Source: Diprion similis
Taxonomy: Eukaryota; Arthropoda; Insecta; Hymenoptera; Diprionidae
Length of the DNA stretch: 64,000 bases
Reading direction: 5' to 3'
Assembly: GCF_021155765.1 (NCBI RefSeq)
Contig: NC_060117.1
Location: forward strand, 5,856,001 to 5,920,000
The translations under genes were made by a program, and so were the position numbers. This document shows positions 45,401 through 59,100 of this stretch, one piece after another. Every line of letters begins with the position of its first letter. Position 1 is the first letter of the stretch. The notes under the pieces were generated by a model. That model had not been told where the DNA came from and made no database searches. It saw nothing but the letters and a program-made list of their open reading frames with translations.

Positions 45401-48400
45401 GGTGACGACGACCAGTACGTCCTCTCTGGTAGGAATATTCACAAAGATCAGTTCGTGCTTCTCAACCATTTCTAAGCTCTGGAATTTTTTTCGCTTAAGG
45501 AGGGGGGGTAAGGGTTTCAGCTTAAAAAAAAACACTTTTTTTGTGAATTTTTTTTGAAATTATGGATTGAGTAAATTCATTGAAACCTTTTGTACATTAT
45601 TAAGCATACTTTCAACAATATTCTGTAATTTTTTCATGCAGAAATATTGCAAAACAAGCCGGTGACAGAGCTTGCCCCAGAACGTCTTAGATAAAAAACC
45701 ATCTGCGGTGTTCACTATATGTCGGTCGGAAATTAACTGAAATCAAACTCCATTAAAATTTAGTCAAAGTATTATCAAATCCTCCCCACAACGTTCTACG
45801 ATTATTTTTTTTTTCATTTATAAATTTTTCGTGGCCATCTAAAGTGTAAACTGCTATTTTCCACGAAAAATTCCGCCATTTCGTGGGTAGGTAACCCCCT
45901 TAATGTTAAAAAAAAATTTTAGCTAAACGTTGGGGGGAGGTATTTTATGTGTAGAAAATGTGTACCAAGTTTGGAATGAATTGGTCAAGTAGTTTGTAAA
46001 TGGCAGTGAACACGGACTTTGAAAAAGTAGTTTTGAGAAAAACGCGTTTAAAGTCTATTGAGCTAAAAAAGTGAAGAAAAAACGCTCTGCCACCGGCTTG
46101 TTTTGCAATATTTCTACATGAAAAAATTACAGAATATTGTTGAAAGTATGCTTAATAATGTACAAAAGGTTTCAATAAATTTGCAAAATCCATACTTTCA
46201 AAAAAAATTCACGAAAAAAGTGTTTTTTTTTTTTTTTTTTTACGCTGAAACCCCCCCCCCAAATTGACAAATACCAAACTCGCACGAAAGAAACTGCATT
46301 GCTAAACCTATTGTCAAGTATCTGTATCAATGATATCTGAATTATTTTCTCAAGTTGATCACTTTCATTTATTAAATTTTTTTATCCCTTATATCAACGT
46401 TACAGGATCAGATGACTTCAACCTGTATATGTGGAAAATTCCAATGGATAATGAGAAATGGGTAGACTCTGCACATATGGTTCTCCGTGGACACAGATCC
46501 ATTGTAAATCAAGTTCGTTTTAATCAGTCCAGTTGTATCCTTGCCTCCTCGGGTGTTGAAAAGATTATAAAAATTTGGAGCCCGTTTCCACTTGGCAATG
46601 GTTGTCTTGGTGGTTTGAAGGTAATTCATTATTCTATTGACCATGAATTTTTCAGTTTATTCATATTGATAATCAGTATTTTTTCACAATTAGCCTGCAT
46701 ATGACTATTCTGTACTGTAAAAATCATTATCTTCCACACTTCCTTTGCAGACCGTAGTTTTCCTATCTGACAGGCCTATCTTGATTGACTAATTAAACCA
46801 TAGTGCCAAACGTACGTCAAGAGCCTCTTTTTCTGCGACGCGGAATATTTGTGCAATTTTTTTCCTCCTAATGCTAATTTTGTTTTTTTTTTTACCATTT
46901 CTTTAATCTACTTTAACTAACTGGAAAAATATTACATCGTCTGAAGAGGGATGCTGGAAAGCAGGAGAGACAACGTAAAGTCTTCACACATGATGAATAT
47001 GTTAGTCTGGTACTGCGTAGTGGTCAATTCATGACCCACGATTACAGTCATCAGTCAACTCGCGAAGATCCTCGTATGATGGCCTTCTTCGATTCCCTTG
47101 TTCAAAGAGAAATAGAGGGTTGGAACTCTGAGGATGCCCCACCTGGTCCCCAGACCCCGAGTGACTCGGAACACAATCCGACGATAGGACGCACATACAA
47201 CGGCAGTGATTCTGATGGTAAATTTTGACGACAGATTACTGTTGGTACTCGAGAGGGTATAGTTTATATAAATAGACGGCTGAAAAAGTGGAAAAATTCA
47301 TATTTCGACAAGCAATTACTCAATTCGATTGGATTTTATTTTATTCAAAAGTATGTAAAACGAGCTTGCAATGTTTTGCAATGTCTGTGATATCTGAAAA
47401 ACGGCTTAACCGGTTTACTTGAAATGTGAATGTTGTAATTTCGATATTACTTATACCTTAAATAACGCCAAAGTTTTAGCGAGAATGAAAATTTTTTCGC
47501 AGACTCGACTGCCTCAGACCGCCAGCTGATGCTGAGCATATTGGGCTCTGCGATCGGTTCTCGCAGTTTGACAAGTGGTGGCGTGGTACCTGAAAGACCT
47601 TCGGAATCACCGAATCGTATTACACAGTTGATAGCAAACAGAAGAGAGAAGCTCATGAGGTTAGCAGCCCTGGAAGGTGGAGCGACTGTAAATGCCTCGA
47701 CGAACACTGTAAATCATCTAGACTCAGTTACGGACAGTGATAAAGATGATAGTAAAACAAAGTGTAAGTCTAAGAGCAAATCGAAAGGTGCTAAAGTAAA
47801 ACATGGAAGAATATCGAGAATCAAATTTCGGGTCAAGAGGAAATTACCAATAAAGAAAGAGGATAGTGACACGCACAGCGATGTTCAACCGTTGGACGCA
47901 GAACAGCCCAGCACAAGCTCCGGTGTTGTTTCACGGAGATCAAGATACGCAGCGAGATCTATCGGCAATGACAAAGATTCGACTACCAGCAGCGAAGACG
48001 AACGACCTGCGGAGAAGTGTAGAAAACAAAAAACTGACTCGGATTGTTCGACCAAACTTCACAGACTGAAAAAGTGGCGACGTAAAAACGTGAAACATGA
48101 AATATCGGCGGAAAACCACGCTAGGCAATTAAGAACAGACAATGATACGGAGAAAGAAGTAGTTCCTAAGTCTCAAACAGATATTGTAAATAACACGAGC
48201 GTGCGTAGAACACGAGCGGAACAATCGGTAACGCCGCACAAAAGGAGGTCGAAAATTCCTCCAACTCCGGATAGCGGAATTTCGGGAGTCTCAACGGTCG
48301 AAAAATCGCTGGAGGAAGTTCGAAAGGCGTGGCTCGGCGGTGACAGTTCTGATCATGAACAAAAAAAGAGAAATTTGGAATGTTTTAGAAAAAAAGTTGA

Positions 48401-48479
48401 CATTGCACGACAAAGTTATCGACATCGGTGTAACCCGTACACAGAATTTCCTGGTAACAGTAGTGATTCGTCTGATTAA
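42472..48479 (+). CDS. DCAF5: DDB1- and CUL4-associated factor 5 (WD-repeat protein)
   Basis: Seven coding exons: 42472-42667, 44323-44503, 44714-44983, 45202-45428, 46406-46620, 46947-47217, 47503-48479; phases close to 778 residues. The N-terminal half is a WD40 propeller with DCAF5-diagnostic blocks: LFRKDLQSHYGCVNAIEFS, GGDDRRVLLWQVEQAI, SAFHSVMFNPSEPRMLATAN, LALRRRLPPVLY, NSCTMKSCCFAGDDDQY, GSDDFNLYMW and GHRSIVNQVRFN. A DDB1-binding WDxR box (WDVR) is at about residues 209-212. After HDEYVSLVLRSG and EDPRMMAFFDSLVQREIEGW comes a low-complexity Ser/Lys/Arg-rich tail ending GNSSDSSD. The family serves as a substrate receptor of CUL4-DDB1 ubiquitin ligases. The ATG has a strong context (ACCATGG). 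Intron 4 carries a 770-bp fold-back element. The exon 6 acceptor (CTGAAG) is weak but is the first AG after a good branch-point-like CTAAC. Confidence 0.95.
45495..46260 (+). mobile_element. 770-bp fold-back element, copy C (DCAF5 intron 4)
   Basis: Same orientation as copy B. It begins TTAAGGAGGGGGGGTAAGGG, followed by TTTCAGC. The centre has CGTTGGGGGGAGGTATTTTA and TGGCAGTGAACACGGAC. It ends in a long T run, ACGCTGAAA and a C run; the right TTAA is missing. It fills most of a 977-bp intron, starting about 65 bases after the exon 4 donor. Confidence 0.9.
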
Positions 48480-50162
48480 ATGGATCTTTGTCACCCGTTT
48501 CCTCTTGTACATATTGAATCTGTGATTCCCTAAAATATATATTTTTATAATATTAAGTTTGATGGCTCCGAATTTTTGAGCAAAATGATTGTTTTTTTTT
48601 TTCTTTCTCGTATTTCTTTTTCTAAACGCATTTGCAATATTATAAGCCTTTTTATTCGTAACTGTGTCATCGCATCCATTTGATAGGTGTATATTATTAT
48701 AAACGTGATTCGTGCATACTAATTATTCGGTTTGGTAGCGAAAAGTACGTCGAAATTCTTTAAATATATATCAAGGCTATTACCGATAGCTGTGAACGAA
48801 GTCGAGGAATTCTTTTAGCTCAATACAAATATGTACGTACAATCGTCACTCTTTGTATTAACTCAATTCTAATACTTGTAACTTTGGAATGAGAATAAAT
48901 TGTGATTTAACAGGGCTCAGCTTTCTCACTTATAGTGCTTATATTTTCTAATTTTAAAAAATTTATTTCTCGCGTTATTTCGTTAAACTGTACAAAACAA
49001 GGATTAACGAAAGTGAAAGGTTTCTGCAAAAACTTTCGTTAAAATAGATTATGAACGTTTTTGCTGAGTGAAAAGAAGAGATATTACCGACAAAGTGGTA
49101 AAAACAATTTGAGTGATACATCAAAAAGCCACTCAAATTTGCATTTGCGATCCTAAAAAGCTTTTCTGGATTACAATAAAGCGATAGAAATGTGGCTGTT
49201 TTTTAATGGAACACTACACCTGTCTTACGTTTTTTTAGTAATTGAAATATTATTCGCGATATGTTTTTTGGTTCGGAATTACATGGTTAACGAAAAAGTT
49301 AGAAATTTTGATTATTTTTCTGAAGAAAAAAACCTTTTCCAATATTTTTTTGAATTTGAGTTTATGTCGGTTTAAGTTTTGCAATTTTGTCTTCATGACG
49401 TCAGAGCCTGATTGTCGGCGCCATTTTATCACCACATAACCTAAGTTTTTAATTTTTATGAGGGAAAATCGTAATTCTTGGGCTTTCAAACCACTCGTGT
49501 CACATAAATTAATTAATCATAATCAATAATATATCTGTTTTATTATTCAAACGAAAAAAATACGGCCAACTGTCAGCCTGGTTGCATTAGTTCGATTTTC
49601 TCCCACCAGATGTCGCATTTGCAAAGTGACAATCCCAATAGTAACCCTTCGCAAAACTGACTAGAATTGAAGCAAAATCGTCGTACGTAGCCATCTCTGC
49701 GGAATTATTTGTAGAAATGAAAATTTTTTCAACCGAATACTGAGAATAGCAAGAATTAGTTAAAGGACTGCGGATCCTTTCTATCCCTAAAATTTTAACG
49801 ATATTCGAAAACAGTAAACGTCATACGAATACAAAGTTATGAGAAAGCAGAATACCCAAGAATCGTCTTTCAAATTCTGCGTACGTTTGCGAATTTTGAA
49901 CAGTCGATTTAACAAAATGATTTACGGAAATTTAACGTTTGAAAAATTTACAATTTATGGCAATGGTCGTACATAGTACAGTGTGAAATCATTGCCACAT
50001 TTATAAATGAGCCGCAATACCAGGATACCGCCACTTCCTGTGGTTTTTACTTCTGTTGAAGAATATATTACTTAATAGTCACAGCTAACATAAGAAAACT
50101 GTAAGATAACAATAATATTTCATAGGATTTCTTAGTCACTGTTCGACCTGCGCCAGTACAAG
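48480..50162. other. DCAF5 3' UTR and integrin upstream region
   Basis: An AATAAA at 48894-48899 is the likely DCAF5 poly(A) signal (415 bases after the stop). The rest, to 50162, has no supported gene; it must hold the promoter and 5' UTR of the integrin gene. The plus- and minus-strand frames around 49190-49490 overlap one another and look like chance. Confidence 0.55.
48894..48899 (+). terminator. Poly(A) signal for DCAF5
   Basis: AATAAA followed by TTGTGATTT, about 415 bases downstream of the stop codon. Confidence 0.55.
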
Positions 50163-53100
50163 ATGATTCCTTCGGGGAGATTTTACCGTTTCGGTTGTAC
50201 TTTGGCAAACGTTTTGACGCTCATTGTGGCCCATCAATTTGACGTGGATAACGCGATATTGTACGAGAACCCGACTACTGTTACTAATAATTCCCGGACA
50301 AGTTATTTCGGGTATACCGTAGCTCTTTGGAACCGAAATTCCCAACCGTGGCTTTTCATCGGAGCACCCAGAGCCAGTTCATCGCTCTATAAAACAACCG
50401 GCGAGACAGGAACTGTATTTAAATGTCATATTGGTAAACAATGCATGGAATGGCCTATAGACAAGCAAGAAGACAAATCCCAGCAGCCTCAGAAGGGTTC
50501 TTGGCTGGGGGGTGCAATGATCGTCCAAAATAATAAACGTCCATCTCTTTGGGTACGTTAGTCTTTCATTTCCATATAAAGTTTTATTACCTTTTTTCTT
50601 CAATTCTCACCGGACACTGTATCACTTACGGATTCGATTTTTGGACAACATGAGAAATTACTAAAATCCCTCAAATCTGGTGTCTGAAGCTTTTTTACTG
50701 TTTTATCATTCGACTCGGAAAAATCATGTTGAGTGATTTATAAAGAAAAAAAAAAAAAAAAAAAAAACCCACTAACGAATATTGAAATAAACATTTTCAA
50801 ATTAAAAATAGGAATTGTTCTGTGAAATATAAAAAAAATGTATCGCCATTTATTGCCATTTATCGTCGGTTTCAAATAGTGTTGATGAATTTGGAAATTC
50901 CATGTATATTACACATATTTATGCTGTGGACAAAGATTTCCTCCAATTTTCCGCGTAAGCTTGTACCATCCATATATTTATCGAAATTCTCATAGTATCG
51001 CGATGCAAAAATATTGTTGTGACATTTTTACTAATTAATTATCAATTGGTAAATACACTCCGATATTTTTATTTTGCATCTCAAATAATTATACAGAATT
51101 TTAACTCAAGTTGACTTCAATGAACTATCTGCTGTGGTGGTACTCTCGCAATAATTGAACATAATTGGAAAAAAATGAAATAAAACCTAGAGTAAGAAAC
51201 GATTGTGATTCAGTTGAGAAAATATAGAATTAGGATGGATGGAAAATTTAAGGACCGGGAAATATTAATCCCGTTTATTATTGCGAATTCGTTACTTTTA
51301 TGTCGGATCAACAAATACACAAACGTAATAGAATTGGATTGAATTTGCTTCAATTTCAGCGCTCACGAGTGTTATCAGATTTCTTTCGGTTTACCGCGAT
51401 GCAGTGCTTCGCACAACTTGCGGTATGGCAGGAAAAATTGCAATATCCCAGACCTTGTTTTACTTCCGCCTAAGGTTTAAGTTCCATAAATGACCGCCAG
51501 GCGCAGAAGAGAGTTTGGTTCTCCCGCCTTAGAAACAAAAATGGTATTGTAGATAAGACATCCAACTGTCATTTGTTTATCGGATAATGGAGGTTGGATG
51601 AGGGGCATAAAATTGAGGAAATGTATGGGCATTTCCTATATGTATTGCTTAATGCTTTAACTGCCCGAGGACAGTACATAAAACAGAATGTTTAAAGTTT
51701 TTCAGCAACAGAGAAATAATTGCGTTTCAAGTGTTTTTGATTCTTCATCTTGTGGAATTCCTTTTAAGCGGCTGTTTGACAGTCAGTCTTTACCGACCGA
51801 GGAAAATGTCACTTGTTTTAAATGACATGAACATTAACGGCGCACTCGTCACTCGGCGAAATAATACCGGTTGTCAAATTGCTGTAACTCAATGAAAAAT
51901 TGTCGAAAAAATCATTTATGGAGGCATTTTGAAGGTTGAAACTTCATCTTCAAGATGGTTCTTGAAAATTCTTCTTATGGCCATTTTTGACCTCGTGGGG
52001 TAGGGTTGAGTGCCCGGATTGCGAAACGCCAGAAAAAAACAAGTTTTTCAAAGTTCTTTACTGGGCGTTCAAAAAATTGCAGAGAACTTACCAGATAAAC
52101 ATTTTGTAGCCTGAAATCTCCTCTTCAAAACATTTGCCGTACATTTGTCGCGCGATTTTTTTTCACAACTATAGTGATTAAAATCTTCAGTTGTGAGAAT
52201 CGTAAAAATAAAAGTTTTATTAATAAACTTTTGCGAATGAACATTCTTTTAAACTTTGGATGGCTTCGTAATTGTACTCTCCAAAAATCGAAAAATCATT
52301 ACCTGCGTTCTCTTATACTGATATTTTAATTCAATGGTACGTAAACATCATTTTTGCTTGTCTTCCGTAATTAATGAATTTACAAATTTTTTTTTTTTTT
52401 TTTTCAATTTCAATTGTGAATTTACTAATATCTCTGTCTACTTCATCGAAATACCGGTGGTTGCCTATGAAGTAAAATAAGAAATATTTAGGACAAGATC
52501 GATGTTTCACCGTAAACTATGATCAAACAATAATTTTTATCACTCTGCAAGTAAAAGAACATTTTGATTACACAATTTAGAACTGGTAGAATGTAAAAAA
52601 AAAAATTCCTTTGTAAATTTCTTTGTAATTTTTTTTTTTTAAATGCTCTACTGTTGACATTCTGATGTCATTGATTCGTAGGCTATGATATGATAGTTGA
52701 AAACTAGCGACGTTTTACTCATTCGATAAAAATTGACTGTACAGCATCCTCTTAAGAAGTATACAAAGAATTTAACATGGAAGATATTTTTTATTTTTAA
52801 TTCCGTAATAATTGATAATTTGTGTTCAGGTATGTGCCCCAAACTGGATGGATTATTCCAATAATGATGTGTCCAGTGTGCCTATGCACGGCAGGTGTTA
52901 TCGGGTCTCGGCCGATAAAATAAACAGTCAAGAGCCACAAGGATTGAGTATCGAGCTACTTAATAATCCCTTAAATACTTATATCGACCCAAAAGGTCGG
53001 TCATTTAATTTTCACCGGCTGGCTCAATGTGGTTTCTCCTTAAATATCGCTCATAGTAAGTCGTCGCATAGACTTATCTCCGGCTGTCCAGGGGTGTACG

Positions 53101-56100
53101 GTGCGCATGGAACATCAGTAATTCAGGAGAATAACAAACTCGCCTTTATTGTTCTACAAGCTAAAGGTGACCTCGGTGGATCTTCTGATCAATTTGGTAT
53201 GATTTCCCCCAAAAAAATTTTAAAATAACACACATTTTTTTCACGTGTCAAAGAGAAAAAAACGATCAAGTTATTCTTGGCATATGAAAAAGTGTTTTTC
53301 ATCAACATGAGCAGTGCTGCATGCGAGAAACAATTAAAGCATGCAAATATATTTGCATACAGTTGAAGACTCTCTCATCGGTACATTACATACAGTCCGA
53401 CCCCTGTCTAAACACTCCCAAATGAAGAGAGAGAGACAAGCGAAGCAACTCGACGTGGGGAAAAGCGCGTAATGGGGGGGGGGGGGGGGGGGGGTAAAGA
53501 TTCTCAGAAAAATTCTGACCCTTGCGGGCCTAGGCGCGCTTATTCCGGGGTCTGACTGTACTTTACATTTCCGCATTGACAGAAAATTTGACATCACATA
53601 CAATTTATGAAATGTTTAGGATATGCGGTAACATCGGGTAAATATTTTGGTGATGGAGAGCATATTGACGCACGTGGCGGACCAAGGGGTAGCAGAATGC
53701 TTGGCCAGGTCCGTCTATTTCAATTTCCCTCGAAGGCCGACGAAAATGACAAACCACGTGAGGATATACAAATAGACGGGACGCAAATTGGCGAATATTT
53801 TGGTGCCGCGCTGGCTTCTTGCGATATTGATGCTGACGGTAAAGATGATTTGTTGGTTGGCGCTCCACACTGGTCGACAAATATTAAGGAACTCGGACGA
53901 ATCTATATATACAGAGAAGGTTACGGGACGGTAAGAGTTTTGGAAGATTGTAGTACAGTGGAGGTAGCTACAGAGAAAACTGCAGCCGAAGTGATCAGAG
54001 AGCGAGATATATACGCGGAATACTCCGTCTCTGTCACTCTGCATTTGATTGGCTGAGAGGAAACGCATTGATGAATCAGGTGTAGAGCAAGAGAAACAAG
54101 TTATAACGGGAATATACCTTTCTCTCTCACTCTTCTGCCACACCTTCTGTTCATGCGAAGCTACCTTCAGTAGTATGTGATTCGAGAGTAGTACCTAACC
54201 TCAAACATACACTTACACGAACAAGAATGGAAAACAGATGATTTGGTTATATTTTCAGAACATGAGAAATTATGGATTCAAAAAGCGGGAGCACATCGCT
54301 GGGAAAATTGACGGAGGAAGATACGGCACCACAATTACTTGTCTTGGAGACATAAATCATGACGGCTTTGCAGATGTCGCTGTCGGCGCTCCGTACAGCG
54401 AAAATGGAATCGTTGATATATACTATGGTAGCAAAAACGGACTGGACTTGAATCACAAGCGTACAATCACCGGCCCTGAGAACACTAAAGGGTTTGGTTT
54501 TTCGATCTCGGAGGCAGTTGACATCGATAATAACGGATACGTCGACATTGCGATCGGAGCTTATTTGTCTGGTCACGTGATGTTGGTTCGATCGAACCGC
54601 ATTGTGAACCTGAACGTTAAGTTGTCCAGCAATGTGACAAGGACCTCCGGTCTGAGACAACGTGCTCAGTTCCTTTCATTGACAGTATGTTCCTGGTATG
54701 AAGGTGCAAATAAATCCCAAAATATCAGTGAGTTTCACACTTTTCCATAGCACCAATTGTTTGTGTATGACAAACTTTTGTTGCTTTATAGAGCTTAGAT
54801 TAGAAATCTTGCAAAAAATCGTCAGACTCGATTCTCAGTATATGTAGGGTCGTTCAATTATTTTATTATTCGAACGGTTCATTGACAAGCAATTAAGGTG
54901 CTTATAAAGAAGCTTTTTCAAAATTTGGAAAAAAATTTTACAGATTGGTTACCACCCACAGAAATTGGCCAAATTTTCACAGTTACACTGGATGGATCGA
55001 ACTATCCGGTATGATGCCACTCAGGGGTGATGAAACACGCATTTTGAGCCCAATCCCATGAGATTTGATGGTGAAATGACGAAATGGCGGCTAATTTGGT
55101 TTTCGATTACGAAGTACACCGAAATCTCATTTTGGTGACATTTCTTACCGACCTTTCGTGCCTGCCGGTAATTTTTTACCGACGTTACACGCATTCATTA
55201 CCGCCATGCGCGTAATGTCGCTAACAAATGTAGCCAAAATGAGATTTCGGTGTTCTTCATAATCAAAAACCAGATCAGCTGCCATTTTGTCATTTCACCA
55301 TCAAATCTCATGGGTCTGGGCTCAGAATGTGTGTTTCATCACCGCCGAGTGGCATCATACCGGATAGTTCAATCCATTCAGTGCAACTGTGAATATTTGG
55401 CCAATTTCTGTGAGTGGTAACCAATCTGTAAAATTTTTTCCAAAATTTTGAAAAAGTAAAAAGCCGCTCCACTTTTTGCCAAAATAAGGCATTAACTGCC
55501 CAAGTTACACTCTGATCGCTTGAGCGGTATAGGAGTTTCGCATCCCCGCGTTTTCGAGGTGTACAACGGGTCTTTATAAGTACCTTAATTGGAATTTGAG
55601 TAATCGATTGATCGATAGACAACCACCCTATCTTCAGAAATCCGAGGACATAAATTTCTGGAAAGTCTGTTATAAACAGGTACATATACGTACTTGGGTG
55701 CGAAAGGAAGATACTTCGCTGATCGTTATAATAACTAACTTTTCTCTTTCATTTACGATTATTATTATTATTGTTATTATTATTGTTATTATTTTTATCA
55801 ATTCTTGTCCATAGCCGTGACTACGGAGCTAAAGATCGATGATGAGTATCAAAGAGCAACATTTTCCGATAAAACAATTGACAGTATAAACAAAACAGTA
55901 TACAAGTTTGATACTATCCTGAAAGCTGACCAAAAATGGTGCAACAATTATATAGTAAATATAATCAAAGTGAGTACAAACAACTTCGTTGAATGATTGT
56001 TAACTCGACGACACGGTACAGCTTGCCGTTAGGCTTATCAATGCTCCAATGTATGCAATTGCGTTTTTATAATTTGAATAATAGAGCGAGAATAATTGGG

Positions 56101-59100
56101 AAATTTTTTTTTCATCCGAACTAACGATGCATTCATTGTCGCATAACTAACTTGTAGCTATAATATTTACAAACTCATTAAAATCTGCGTGTATAAATTT
56201 ATAGAAGCCGGACTATTTCCTCTATCCGTTGAAATTCTCGGTGAGACAGAATTTGACAAAACATGAAAGTCAGACTGGGCTGTTGAAGGTGAGAAAAAAT
56301 GGTGCCTTCACGAGTAAAGATAATTTCTGTGAATCTTGCGCTGTAATGAACGAGTTCCAAGAACCACCTGAGGACCACTTGGAAGTACCATTTGCACTTG
56401 AATGCAACAACAGAGAATTTTGTTCATCAAGTTTGTCGATCAATGTGGTGACCAATTGGAACGATACAAAACCTTACGTGATTGGTTCCTCGGAAGTGAT
56501 TGAATTGGACGTAACCGTAAAAAATGACGGCGAACGAGCATATTTCACCAAGGTGAACATCTCTATGCCAAGTTGCATTCAACTTCATAATTCCGGACCA
56601 TTGATATGCGAAGAAGTAGAAAATGTTCACGAAATTCGCAAGGTTACTTGTAACATCTCCGATTCTCTGGACCACGATGAAACGGTGAGTAATTGAATCG
56701 AACTTCCGGTACGCGTACTTTCAACGCTGGAAAACTGATATCTACGGTTTGAAAGAGACAGAAATTGTTGTTCATACCATTCCGTAGAAATTCTCGATAT
56801 AAAATTATGAATATCTACGAGGAAGAATGAAAATATTATTCTCAAATCACCGTTAGATGTCGCATTTCTCTCACGAGAGAAACTTACCCGAATACTAGTT
56901 AATTCCTTAGCTGTTTGAAATGGCTTTACACTCGTAGACTCTTCTCATTCCTCGAGTATAGTCTCGACGGATTTAGGAAATTTGTCGAATATTTTAAACT
57001 CACATTAACTCGTGAGATGAGTCCTGTGAAGAACAAACATTAGTTGTTTCTATAATTCAGGACCCTTACAACCTTCTATAAAATATTATATCTATTTCAA
57101 CGTTTAATTTACGAAAACGATCATGAAAAGATAAGAAATCGAACGAAATATTTTATTCAAAAACTCTTCTGCGGAGTTCGAAAATCTCCAAGACATTGCA
57201 GAAGTATCTAAGTCGTGAGCATAAAATCGATAATAATTCATAGTAGGAGCAAACTAGTAACAGCTCGGACCAACTATTGGTAAACTACTGAACCTGTTGT
57301 GCCAATTATGTCAACCCTGGATGTATAAAATTTGTAGCAATCTGTAAAAGTAAGCTTGGACGCAGCCATGATGCCAACTGATCTCGACAAGATAACTCTG
57401 AACGCAACAGCAGTAACGTTCAGTAACGATACGAAATTGGGAAACTACACCGCTAGTCTGTCGATATCATGTGTCGTCAAAGCAGCAATCGGAATAGCAG
57501 GGTAAGCAATTGCTTCATATAGGCAGATGGGGTAGATTCCACGTCAATTCGACTGAGGTCTGACCTTCATCATTTGAAGAGCTCTGGGGACTACAGGAGA
57601 GTTTAAACAATTTGAATGCTTTCCAGAGTATTCCATAAAAAATAGGGGACCCAATCCAAGAGGGTGGGGGTAAGACCCTAGTCGAATTGATGTGCCTCAT
57701 AGACAAATTTCTGAATCATCGCTGACAAAGTTATTTGTTATACTATCCTTTTGCAATTCGTTAGGGCATCGGAAGAGACTTTGTACCCTTACACGTTGAG
57801 CGGACCGGCGGAAGATTTGCCGAATATAAGGTTCCGACACACCTTCGGAATAAGGAACGACGAAATTACTCCGATAGAACAAGCGTTGGTCAGCGTTTCT
57901 GTTCCAACACATTGGGTTGCGAGTGGTAACGAAGACGTCGAAATTGTCAGACTGAATGAAACGAGGGGTGGAATTTCGAAACCGGGGGAAGATATGGACA
58001 CCAAAATCCTGTTACAAGTTACGGATGTTGAGGCCTTGAGCAGCAATGCGATTATGATGAGCGAATGGCTTCCCGACAAGGAATCGTCGAAAACAGAGAC
58101 CGATTTCGCAAAGGTTAACGGACAAGTATTCGCGGCTTCTGCCGAAAACAGAACCCTCTTCATGAATTGTACCAATCCGGCGTTCAAGTGCACAACGGTC
58201 AGTTTCGAGTTGGGACCATTGAAGCAGTCCACAGCCACACTCGATCTTGTCCTCGACATATTCTTCTCTAACATTAAACGTAAGTTAACTCGGTGTTTGG
58301 TGCGGTGACGAAGATATAGGGTGCATTTCGAAACTAGGTTGGTAGGGCTTAAAACTCCTTAGGACAGAGGTAGCGCTACTCGCGAACTCTGCACCGCAAA
58401 ATAGATAACCTAAAAAAAATAGGATCGTCTATTCCAAATTAGCTTCCAGTGCTGTCGACCATCTTTTATCTCTTTTGCGCTGCTGAGTTCGTGAGTAGTT
58501 CTGACTCTGTCCTAGGGAGTTTTTAACGGTACCAACCTAGTTTCGGAACGCAACTTTTGTCGATCGCTGAATCGACGATTGTTCATTTATCCCTGATTAT
58601 CGATATGTGATGAATTTGTAGTGAATTATAACGTAACTGGAAAAGTTCATAACTAATTGTTCAGTTCAATTGGGATTTTTTCTCTGCAAAAGTATGTAAA
58701 TGGAGCGTCACCACATTTTTTTAACCAATTAGTAGGAAGCGTGGAGGCCAGATATAAGGAGAACGATCGTAATGTATAAGAAACAACCGGAAATAAAACC
58801 AAAACGCCTATGTCGACCGTTCTTCTTATATCTATGCTCCGTGGTAGGAAGCATTGTTATTGACATTAACAACAGCCATTTTTCTCGATGACATGTTTTG
58901 CGCTGTCCGCGTTATTTCGAAATCGGCTGAACTGATTTACCCCAAATGGGTAACGGTGACTGTTTGAAGTTGAAATTCGATTTTCCCTACAATTCTGGTG
59001 TCATTTTTATTCAATAATCGAGAAAAATATGCTAACCGAGCAAAAGTAGGGTCCTAGTAAAGAGGGTACACTATTCCAAAACACTGTCTCTAAATTTGAA

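Noticed and set aside
48960-49490. Overlapping open frames on both strands between DCAF5 and the integrin gene
   Set aside because: AT-rich, mutually overlapping and without motifs; chance frames.
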